The position numbers and the translations under genes were made by a program. Of a DNA stretch of 64,000 nt, positions 1 to 6,971 are shown one piece after another; the stretch's first letter is position 1, and the number at the start of each line of letters is the position of its first letter. The notes beneath the pieces were generated by a model. It saw nothing but the letters and a program-made list of their open reading frames with translations, searched no databases and was not told the origin of the DNA. The stretch comes from an uncultured Eubacteriales bacterium. Its GTDB lineage: Bacteria > Bacillota > Clostridia > Oscillospirales > Acutalibacteraceae. The DNA lies in the NCBI GenBank assembly GCA_934454845.1, contig CAKSGV010000005.1, positions 21,040 to 85,039 of the forward strand, given 5' to 3'.

Positions 1-1
1 A

Positions 2-646
2 AAGCAAACCGATCCTGCTTTTGACGATACAAAACAGTTAGTTACAATAGGCGGAGTTGAGCTTGACGCGAATTTTAAAAATCTGCTTCTTGTTAACGGC
101 TCTCACCCTTTAAGCGAGGATTATGATTATACAAAGGATCTTATGACTATTCCGGGGGAATATCATAACGGGCAGCTCGATCAGATAAACAAAGATATCT
201 GGCCTTATCTTAAAGCTATGATAGACGATGCGAGAAAAGAGGGAGTGAACCTCTCTGTCTGGTCACCCTACAGGTCATATAGCATTCAGCAAATGCTTTT
301 TAACAGGCAAAAGCAAAAACAGATAGAAGCAGGAGTACCCGAATCCGAGGCTGACGCCAAAGCGGCAACCATAGTTGCAAGGCCGGGCACAAGCGAACAC
401 CATACGGGGCTTGCCGCAGATATCAATATGGCTGACGACGCTTTTGAAAATACCCCTATGTATGCCTGGCTTACAGAGCATTGCCAGGATTACGGCTTTA
501 TAATGCGCTATCCGAAAGATAAGATCGATGTGACAGGCGTAATTTACGAATCATGGCACTACAGATTTGTGGGAATAAATGTTGCAAAGGATATAAAAAG
601 CAAGGGTATCACGCTTGAAGAATATTTAGAGCTTAAAGGCATATAG
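2..646 (+). CDS. D-alanyl-D-alanine carboxypeptidase, VanY/M15B family (5' truncated)
   Basis: The reading frame is open from the first bases of the window, so the gene starts upstream; 214 residues are visible. An ATG at 143 lies inside the frame and is probably internal. The visible part holds the M15B zinc-peptidase motifs: a WSPYRS stretch, an SEHHTGLAADI block (zinc-binding H and D in the SxHxxGxAxD pattern) and ESWHYRFVG near the end (the catalytic E and third zinc ligand in ExxWH-type form). Enzymes of this family trim the terminal D-Ala from peptidoglycan stem peptides outside the membrane, and usually carry an N-terminal signal or anchor, which would lie outside this window. It is followed 26 bases later by murD, so the two may be cotranscribed as wall genes. 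The family call is firm; resistance to glycopeptides cannot be inferred. Confidence 0.9.
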   Translation, partial: KQTDPAFDDTKQLVTIGGVELDANFKNLLLVNGSHPLSEDYDYTKDLMTIPGEYHNGQLDQINKDIWPYLKAMIDDARKEGVNLSVWSPYRSYSIQQMLFNRQKQKQIEAGVPESEADAKAATIVARPGTSEHHTGLAADINMADDAFENTPMYAWLTEHCQDYGFIMRYPKDKIDVTGVIYESWHYRFVGINVAKDIKSKGITLEEYLELKGI

Positions 647-672
647 AATTAAACCGGGGAGGAAACCTTACA

Positions 673-2052
673 ATGGATTGCAAGCAGTTTTTTGAAAAGT
701 TAAACGGGAAGAAAATCGCCGTGTGCGGTATAGGAATAAGCAACACGCCGCTTATAAAAAACTTCCTTGAAAAGGGAGCGAGAGTGATAGCCTGCGACCG
801 CAGGACAAAAGAGCAGATAGGCCCTGTTGCAGACGAGCTTGAAAGCGAGGGTGCGGAGCTTAAACTCGGCGAGGACTACTTAACGGACCTTGAAGTGGAT
901 ATAATTTTCAGAACTCCCGGAATGAGCTTTAATCTTCCCGAGCTTGTAAACGCAAGAAAAAGAGGAATAGCCGTAACGAGCGAAATGGAAGTGTTTTTCG
1001 ATCTTTGCCCGGCGACTATCTTTGCCGTAACAGGCTCAGACGGAAAAACCACTACCACCACTCTTATCGCCAAAATGCTCGAAGCCGAGGGTAAAAAGGT
1101 TTTCGTGGGCGGAAATATCGGAAAACCGCTTCTCCCCGAAATCGAAAAAATCACACCCGATGATTTCGTGGTTGCGGAGCTTTCTTCATTTCAGCTTATC
1201 TCTATGAGAAAAAGCCCCGATGTGGCTGTGGTTACAAATGTTGCTCCGAATCATCTCGATATCCATAAGGATATGGACGAATATGTTGAGGCAAAGAAAA
1301 ATATTCTTCTTCATCAAAACGCCTTTTCAAGAACTGTTTTAAACCGTGATAATGAAATAACCGAGAGCTTCCGCTCGTTTGTAAGAGGTCAGTCGCTGGG
1401 TTTCAGTATGAAAAGAACTCTTCACAACGGCGCCTGGCTTGATAAAAAAGGCATACTTCATATGGCCTACCGCGGAATTGACGTTCCTGTGCTTGACAGA
1501 AAAGATATAGCAATAATCGGCGACCATAATGTCGCAAATTATCTTGCCGCTATAACCGCCGTTTGGGGTTATGTGGGAGTAGACGCTATCAAAAAGGTCG
1601 CTAAGGAATTCGGCGGAGTGCCGCACAGAATTGAGCTTGTGCGCGAAAAAGACGGAGTTAAATATTATAACGACTCTATCGCCTCTTCGCCCACAAGAAC
1701 TATTGCGGGTCTTAAAGCCTTTAATAAAAAAGTTTTGCTTATAGCAGGCGGATATGACAAACATATTCCATTTGAGCCGCTTATGCCTTATCTTGTAGAA
1801 AAAGTCAAGGTACTCTATCTCTGCGGAACGACCGCGCAAAAAATAGAAGACTGCTTAAAAGCTTACGAGGGATATAACGGCTCTCCCGAAATAGTCAGGA
1901 CCGAAGATATAAAAGAGGCGACTGTTCTTGCCTCCAAAAGGGCGGAAAAGGGAGATATCGTGACTCTCTCTCCTGCCTGCGCCAGCTTTGACGCTTTCCC
2001 GAACTTCGCCGCAAGAGGCAATTATTTTAAGGAAGTAGTGAATTCACTTTGA
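673..2052 (+). CDS. murD: UDP-N-acetylmuramoyl-L-alanine--D-glutamate ligase
   Basis: Cytoplasmic Mur ligase that adds D-glutamate to UDP-MurNAc-L-Ala during peptidoglycan precursor synthesis, using ATP. The 459-residue product has the usual MurD length. An N-terminal Rossmann-like domain (residues about 13-90) is followed by the ATP-binding loop GSDGKTT at about 121-127, the central ligase domain with NVAPNHLDIH, and a C-terminal domain containing NDSIASSPT and the LSPACASFDAF signature near the end. The ATG is preceded by a GGGGAGGAAA ribosome binding site. The stop codon overlaps the TTG start of the next gene by four bases, pointing to translational coupling. Glutamate racemase, which makes its D-Glu substrate, is encoded at 52.5 kb. 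Confidence 0.97.
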   Translation: MDCKQFFEKLNGKKIAVCGIGISNTPLIKNFLEKGARVIACDRRTKEQIGPVADELESEGAELKLGEDYLTDLEVDIIFRTPGMSFNLPELVNARKRGIAVTSEMEVFFDLCPATIFAVTGSDGKTTTTTLIAKMLEAEGKKVFVGGNIGKPLLPEIEKITPDDFVVAELSSFQLISMRKSPDVAVVTNVAPNHLDIHKDMDEYVEAKKNILLHQNAFSRTVLNRDNEITESFRSFVRGQSLGFSMKRTLHNGAWLDKKGILHMAYRGIDVPVLDRKDIAIIGDHNVANYLAAITAVWGYVGVDAIKKVAKEFGGVPHRIELVREKDGVKYYNDSIASSPTRTIAGLKAFNKKVLLIAGGYDKHIPFEPLMPYLVEKVKVLYLCGTTAQKIEDCLKAYEGYNGSPEIVRTEDIKEATVLASKRAEKGDIVTLSPACASFDAFPNFAARGNYFKEVVNSL

Positions 2053-3068
2053 ATTTTATAAAGGATACTCTTTTTTCGCTTACACATTTACAGTCCTTAG
2101 GAAATATAACCGCCGCGGCAGATAATTGCGCGGAGATCTTAAAAGATTTTGCCGAGACAAAAAGGCAGGGCTCTTTGACCGTGAAAGGTTATATAAAAGG
2201 TGAAAGTGACTATAAAATATTGCTTGACGCTCATATCGATCAGATAGGTTTCACCGTGACCGATATAAGCGACGACGGATTTTTAACAGTGGCAGCCTGC
2301 GGAGGAACAGATTTAAGAATTCTGCCCTCAAAAAGAGTGGATATTCACTCTAAAAGCGGTGTTTATCCCGGAACATTCTGCAGTATTCCGCCGCACCTTT
2401 TAAAGGGCGATTCGGAATTCGAAGATATCAAGGATATTAAGATCGATTCACTTTTAGGAGAAAAAGCGAAAAAAATTATCGCTTTAGGCGATTTTGTAAC
2501 TTTCGGAGGTGAACCCTACGCTTTACTTTCAAGCCGTGTTTTATCCCCGGCGTGCGACGACCGCGCGGGAGTCACCGTGCTGCTTGAGCTTGCGAGAAGA
2601 TTCAAAGCGGAAAAGCCGCCGGTTTCGGTTGCTTTTCAGATAAGCAATATGGAAGAATTGGGACTCAGAGGCGCCAAGACCGCTGTGTTTGACGAAAACC
2701 CCGACGAGGCAATAGCAATTGATGTCAGCTTTGCAACAGCTCCCGATGTGCCCTCGGACAAGGCAAAGGAGCTTTCAAAAGGCGTTATGATCGGAATTTC
2801 TCCTACTCTTAACAGAAAAATTTCCGATAAGCTTTTAAAAACCGCCGAAGATTTTAATATATCTTATCAAACAGAGGTTATGGCATCCTCCACCGGTACA
2901 AATGCCGATGCTGTTTCCCTTACAAAATCGGGGATAAAAACAGGTCTTGTTTCTATCCCTATAAGAAATATGCATACTCCCTGCGAGGTGCTTGATCTGT
3001 GCGATATTTTAAGCACCTGCGATATTTTGGAAAATTATATCCGCTCGGGAGGAATAAAAGATGAATGA
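2049..3068 (+). CDS. M42 family metallopeptidase (first of a tandem pair)
   Basis: A 339-residue co-catalytic metal aminopeptidase-like protein (M42, also listed as FrvX/YsdC/glucanase-M family). Expected metal ligands are visible in order: DAHIDQIG (H), CDDRAG (bridging D), NMEELGLRG (catalytic E plus ligand E), AIDVSFATAPD (D) and NMHTPCEV (last H). M42 enzymes form large cytoplasmic assemblies that remove N-terminal residues from peptides. The gene opens with TTG overlapping the murD stop (TTGA) and has no strong ribosome binding site, so translation is probably coupled to murD. It overlaps the second M42 gene by eight bases. The substrate is unknown; the NMEELG version differs slightly from the QEEVG consensus seen in its neighbour. 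Confidence 0.9.
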   Translation: MNFIKDTLFSLTHLQSLGNITAAADNCAEILKDFAETKRQGSLTVKGYIKGESDYKILLDAHIDQIGFTVTDISDDGFLTVAACGGTDLRILPSKRVDIHSKSGVYPGTFCSIPPHLLKGDSEFEDIKDIKIDSLLGEKAKKIIALGDFVTFGGEPYALLSSRVLSPACDDRAGVTVLLELARRFKAEKPPVSVAFQISNMEELGLRGAKTAVFDENPDEAIAIDVSFATAPDVPSDKAKELSKGVMIGISPTLNRKISDKLLKTAEDFNISYQTEVMASSTGTNADAVSLTKSGIKTGLVSIPIRNMHTPCEVLDLCDILSTCDILENYIRSGGIKDE

Positions 3069-4080
3069 TTTAACGGATATTTTAAAAGCTCTGTGTCTTT
3101 CCTGCGGAATTTCGGGCAGAGAAGAAAATATCAGAGATATAATAATAGATCTTATTAAGGATCACTGCGAATACAGGACCGATAATTTAGGAAATATAAT
3201 CGCATTTAAAAAAGGAAAAAATACAGCTTCAAAAAAAGTTATGTGCGACGCTCATATGGATGAGGTCGGGTTTATAATAACCGATATCACAAGCGACGGA
3301 TTTTTGAAATTCGCGTCAGTCGGAGGGATAGACGCGTCGGTCATTCCTGCCTCTAAAGTAATTGTGGGCGAAAATAATATCCCGGGAGTTATAGGAATAA
3401 AGCCCGTTCACTTATCCGATAAGTCAGAGCTTAAAACCTCACCAAAAGAAAGCTCGCTTTATATAGATATAGGAGCAAAAAATAAAGAAGAGGCTCAAAA
3501 AACCGTTAAAATCGGCGACAGTGCCGTGATGCAGGGCGATTTTATAAAATCGGGAGATAATATCCTCTCTAAGGCTATTGATGACAGGGTAGGCTGTGCA
3601 GTACTGATAAAAATGCTGCAAACTCCTGCCGATTATGATTTTTATGCCTCGTTTTCCGTTCAGGAAGAAGTCGGATTAAGAGGCGCCGCCGTCTCAGCAT
3701 ACGAAACAAACCCCGATTTTGCCGTTGTGCTTGACGCAACCACTGCCTCCGATATCCCCGGCTCTTTGCCAGAAACGCAGGTTTGCAATTTAGGAAGAGG
3801 AGCAGTAGTTTCTTTTATGGATAAAGCCACACTTTATGATAAAGAGCTTTATAATGCAGCATTAAATTCTAATATTCGGTGCCAGCCCAAAAGGGCGGTT
3901 GCAGGAGGAAATAATTCGGGAAGGATTCATTTAAGCCGCAACGGAATAAGAACTATAGCGCTCTCTTTGCCCTGCAGATATATCCATTCGCCCTCAAGCG
4001 TCTGCGATATCAATGATGTAACTTCCCTATTTGAGCTTGCAAAATATATGATAGCGCTTTGCGCTTCGGGTAATATATGA
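3061..4080 (+). CDS. M42 family metallopeptidase (second of a tandem pair)
   Basis: Also 339 residues and clearly paralogous to the preceding gene, with the full M42 metal set: DAHMDEVGFI, AIDDRVG, QEEVGLRGA, VLDATTASD and YIHSPSSV. It starts at an ATG with a GGGAGGAAT ribosome binding site lying inside the end of the first copy, and its stop overlaps the next start (ATGA). The two copies are well diverged, which argues for an old duplication with retained separate roles or a hetero-oligomer, rather than a recent copy. Cytoplasmic aminopeptidase function is inferred from the family; some relatives have been labelled endoglucanases without strong support. Confidence 0.92.
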   Translation: MNDLTDILKALCLSCGISGREENIRDIIIDLIKDHCEYRTDNLGNIIAFKKGKNTASKKVMCDAHMDEVGFIITDITSDGFLKFASVGGIDASVIPASKVIVGENNIPGVIGIKPVHLSDKSELKTSPKESSLYIDIGAKNKEEAQKTVKIGDSAVMQGDFIKSGDNILSKAIDDRVGCAVLIKMLQTPADYDFYASFSVQEEVGLRGAAVSAYETNPDFAVVLDATTASDIPGSLPETQVCNLGRGAVVSFMDKATLYDKELYNAALNSNIRCQPKRAVAGGNNSGRIHLSRNGIRTIALSLPCRYIHSPSSVCDINDVTSLFELAKYMIALCASGNI

Positions 4081-4748
4081 TAAAAACCACTCTTATTTTG
4101 CCAGATGTTTTAAGTGACGATCCGCAATCGGTAAAGCTCTCTTCTGTTTTTGAGCTTTATAAAAGCGAGGCTCTGTTTTTTACAGACGAAAACGAAAATT
4201 TTATTCTCTCTTTACTCGACGGTAACGCGGTTTTATGCGGAGAAGTAAAAGAAAGTGAAGAACTGCTCCCTTTTTTAAAGGCGGCAGGGGCAAAAACTGT
4301 TTTTTTAAGCGCGAAAAATGCCGAAAAAGCGGGTTTTAAGGATAAAAAAACAGTAAAAGTTTTTAAAAAAACAAAAAATAAAGATCTCAATCTGAAAAGC
4401 GACGCGCTCTCTTCGAAAGAAGTTTATACCATGCTAAGATCGGGAGGGTTTTCTCTTCCGCCTTACGAGTATTTCGCCCCCGATTACTGCAGAAGAATAA
4501 ATCACAAAAAAGCTGCGCTTTTTGCAAATTTAAACGAATGCGCCGCAGTGGGATTTTTATATAAGGATATATGCCTTATAAACGGAATAGTAAGCTTTAA
4601 AAAGGGCGGAGGAAGAAAAGCTGTAGACGGACTTTTTTGCGAAAGCAAAGCTGAAATTATGCTAGCCTGCGCAGAAGAAAAAAACAGCGGATTTTATGAA
4701 AAATGCGGATTTAAAGCCGCAGGCTTTTGCGCATACTGCAATATTTAA
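4077..4748 (+). CDS. GNAT-like acetyltransferase family protein
   Basis: A 223-residue protein. The C-terminal half looks like a degenerate GNAT fold: a CAAVGFLYKDICLINGIVSF stretch, a short helix after GRKAVDGLF and a terminal FYEKCGFKAAGF motif, which matches the typical last beta strand and loop of GNAT N-acetyltransferases. The canonical acetyl-CoA loop (Q/RxxGxG/A) is poor: GGGRKA takes its place. The N-terminal 100 residues contain a Lys-rich stretch and match nothing I recognise. It overlaps the M42 stop by four bases (ATGA) and has no strong ribosome binding site of its own, so it is probably translated by coupling. Its substrate is unknown. Confidence 0.65.
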   Translation: MIKTTLILPDVLSDDPQSVKLSSVFELYKSEALFFTDENENFILSLLDGNAVLCGEVKESEELLPFLKAAGAKTVFLSAKNAEKAGFKDKKTVKVFKKTKNKDLNLKSDALSSKEVYTMLRSGGFSLPPYEYFAPDYCRRINHKKAALFANLNECAAVGFLYKDICLINGIVSFKKGGGRKAVDGLFCESKAEIMLACAEEKNSGFYEKCGFKAAGFCAYCNI

Positions 4749-4769
4749 TATAAAGGTGAAAAATTAAAA

Positions 4770-6029
4770 ATGTCTTTTTTCAAATTTTCAGAAGAAATAA
4801 AAGCTCTCGATCTAAAAGCCCTCGAAATTACCAAAGAAAGCTTTAAAAAAATCGAAGAAATATCCGAATATAATTCACAAAAGGTACTCAAAGCTTTTAC
4901 CGATAACTGCGTGAGTGAGCCCGATCTCGGGATCAGCACGGGTTACGGTTACGGCGATCAGGGCAGAGATAAGCTTGATAAAATTTTAAGCGCTTGCTTC
5001 GGCACGGAAGACGCGCTCATCCGCCACAGCTTTGCCAGCGGAACGCACACTTTGAGCGTGGCTCTTTTCGGCATTTTAAGGCCGGGAGATAAGGTGCTCT
5101 GCGTTACAGGCAGACCTTACGATACCATAATCGGAGTTTTCGGGATCGACGAAAGGACCGACGGCTCGCTTGCCGATTTCGGCATAGGATATTCTCAGGT
5201 AGACTTAAAAAACGGCAGACCGGATATCGAGGCTATAAAAAGGGCTTTAAAGTCCGATGAATATAAAATGGTCTATATTCAAAGATCTCGCGGATATTCT
5301 TTAAGACCGAGCCTCAGCATTGCGGATATCAAAGAGATATGCGATGCCGTAAGATCGATAAAAAAAGATACCGTGATAATGGTGGATAACTGCTACGGTG
5401 AATTTGTGGAAAAAGAAGAGCCATGCTCTGCCGGTGCAGACCTCTTTGCGGGCTCGCTTATTAAAAACGTGGGCGGAGGAATTGCAAGGAGCGGCGGATA
5501 TATCGCCGGAAAAGCAAAATATATCGAAATGTGCGCCGCAAGAATGACCTGTGCGGGAGTAGGGAGAGAAGTCGGAGCGAGCCTCGGCAATAACAGGGAA
5601 CTTTATATGGGGCTTTTTGCGGCTCCCCACACTGTGGGCGAGGCGCTTAAAACCGCTGTGTATGCCTCGGCGGTGTTTGAAGAGCTTGGATTTGAAGTGT
5701 CTCCCGAAAGCCTTGAAGAAAGGCACGATATTATTCAGAGTATCACGCTTAAAAGCAGAGAGCTTTTGATAGATTTCTGCCGCGGAATTCAAAAAGGATC
5801 GCCTATCGATTCATTTGCGGTGCCCGAGCCTGCACCTATGCCCGGATATACAGACGAGGTAATAATGGCGGCAGGCGCATTCACACTCGGCGCCTCTATC
5901 GAGCTTTCGGCCGACGGGCCCTTAAGAGAGCCGTATGCCGTGTGGCTGCAGGGAGGGCTTAACTTCCATACAGCAAAGATCGGAATTTTATATGCGGCAG
6001 AAAATGTTTTAAACTCCAAAGGAGAATAA
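4770..6029 (+). CDS. PLP-dependent 'aluminum resistance'/methionine gamma-lyase-like protein (YnbB type)
   Basis: A 419-residue fold-type I PLP enzyme resembling the family annotated as aluminum resistance protein or methionine gamma-lyase family (YnbB of Bacillus). Features include the N-terminal STGYGYGDQGRDKL segment, FGTEDALIRHSFASGTHTL, the long DNCYGEF motif containing the PLP-ring Asp, and SLIKNVGGGIARSGGYIAG, in which the Lys should bind PLP. The C-terminal PEPAPMPGYTDEVIMAAG block is typical of this family. The start is an ATG with an AAAGGTGAAA ribosome binding site. The true reaction is not settled for the family. In Bacillus the gene lies near hfq and glnA, which are absent here. 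Confidence 0.9.
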   Translation: MSFFKFSEEIKALDLKALEITKESFKKIEEISEYNSQKVLKAFTDNCVSEPDLGISTGYGYGDQGRDKLDKILSACFGTEDALIRHSFASGTHTLSVALFGILRPGDKVLCVTGRPYDTIIGVFGIDERTDGSLADFGIGYSQVDLKNGRPDIEAIKRALKSDEYKMVYIQRSRGYSLRPSLSIADIKEICDAVRSIKKDTVIMVDNCYGEFVEKEEPCSAGADLFAGSLIKNVGGGIARSGGYIAGKAKYIEMCAARMTCAGVGREVGASLGNNRELYMGLFAAPHTVGEALKTAVYASAVFEELGFEVSPESLEERHDIIQSITLKSRELLIDFCRGIQKGSPIDSFAVPEPAPMPGYTDEVIMAAGAFTLGASIELSADGPLREPYAVWLQGGLNFHTAKIGILYAAENVLNSKGE

Positions 6030-6034
6030 ATTAT

Positions 6035-6703
6035 ATGAATACTATTTTCCCAGGCGAGGTCTATGATGTTATACCCACTCCCACGGGTATAGTTTTTTCC
6101 TATTGTAAGGAAAAAACAAAAGAAAATATAATAATCGGATATAAGATGATCACCTTTGAAACGGGAGTTATGGTCGATATCGCGAAAAATGTTTATCTTA
6201 TGTCAAAATTCGGGAGCAATTATGCCTCCGCTTCAAATCTTTGTGCGAACTATATCACCGCAAAAACAATTTTGCTGCCGCTGAGCAAGGTATTTGTCTG
6301 CTCCGCTAAGGGCGATGCTTATATAGTCGACAACTCGGGGCAGACCGTGTGGAACGGAAGATTCACTTATAAGGACACCGCCCCGTCGGACATAGCGGTG
6401 TTTGAAGATTCGTTTGTAGCGGCGTTTAAAAAGTATAACGCTCTTATAAAATTCAATATGAATACTTTCCGCGAGGAATTGAGAATAGGCGGTCAGGTTT
6501 CGCCGTTTAACAGACCGAACAGTATATTTATAGAAAATTCTTCTGCTTTTGTCGCGTCTACGGGCGATAAAAGGATAATAAAAATAGACCTTAAAAATTT
6601 CGAAAATGAAATTTATCTTAGAACAAAAGAGCCCGTTTATTCCTATACAAAGGTTAAAGATTACGAATTTTTACTGCTTAAAACAGGTCTTTATATGCTG
6701 TAA
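6035..6703 (+). CDS. Hypothetical protein, possibly beta-propeller-like
   Basis: A 222-residue protein with an AAAGGAG ribosome binding site before the ATG. I do not recognise a named family. The sequence alternates short beta-strand-like segments ending in small polar turns (VYDVIPTPTGIVFSYC, KVFVCSAKGDAYIVDNSGQTVW, DIAVFEDSFVAAFKKYNALIKF, NSIFIENSSAFVASTGDKRIIKIDL), the look of a PQQ- or WD-like blade repeat, although no blade signature is exact. There is no signal peptide or membrane segment, so a cytoplasmic role is likely. It sits five bases after the YnbB-like gene and nineteen before the HPr-like gene, in an apparent operon with pcrA. Confidence 0.7.
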   Translation: MNTIFPGEVYDVIPTPTGIVFSYCKEKTKENIIIGYKMITFETGVMVDIAKNVYLMSKFGSNYASASNLCANYITAKTILLPLSKVFVCSAKGDAYIVDNSGQTVWNGRFTYKDTAPSDIAVFEDSFVAAFKKYNALIKFNMNTFREELRIGGQVSPFNRPNSIFIENSSAFVASTGDKRIIKIDLKNFENEIYLRTKEPVYSYTKVKDYEFLLLKTGLYML

Positions 6704-6722
6704 AACAAAAAGGAGCAAAAAA

Positions 6723-6971
6723 ATGTTTGAAAGAATGCTGTATTTAAAAAGCTTTGACGAGGTCAAAAAATTCTCGGCTTTCGCCGCGGAAAAGGATTAT
6801 GATATCGAGCTTGTTTCGGGCAAGTATGTTATAAACGCAAAATCAATAATGGGCATTTTCAGTCTTGACCTTACAAAGCCCGTTAAAATGGTCGCTCACT
6901 GCGATAAGGCGGCTGAGCTTACCCGTCAGACCGAAGAATTTGCTTACGAAAAAAAGGAAAAAATCAGATAA
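6723..6971 (+). CDS. HPr family protein lacking the phosphocarrier histidine (Crh-like)
   Basis: An 82-residue HPr-fold protein with an AAAGGAG ribosome binding site. The regulatory site region is well conserved: NAKSIMGIFSLDL at residues 38-50, in which Ser41 corresponds to Ser46 of Bacillus HPr, the target of HPr kinase. The active-site loop around His15 (normally GxHARPA) is replaced by SFDEVKKFSAF at residues 10-20, with no histidine in position. It therefore cannot carry phosphate from PEP in the PTS and resembles Crh in logic, as a regulatory partner only. Crh itself keeps most of the loop, so this is a more divergent type. It overlaps the pcrA start by one base (TAATG). Confidence 0.82.
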   Translation: MFERMLYLKSFDEVKKFSAFAAEKDYDIELVSGKYVINAKSIMGIFSLDLTKPVKMVAHCDKAAELTRQTEEFAYEKKEKIR

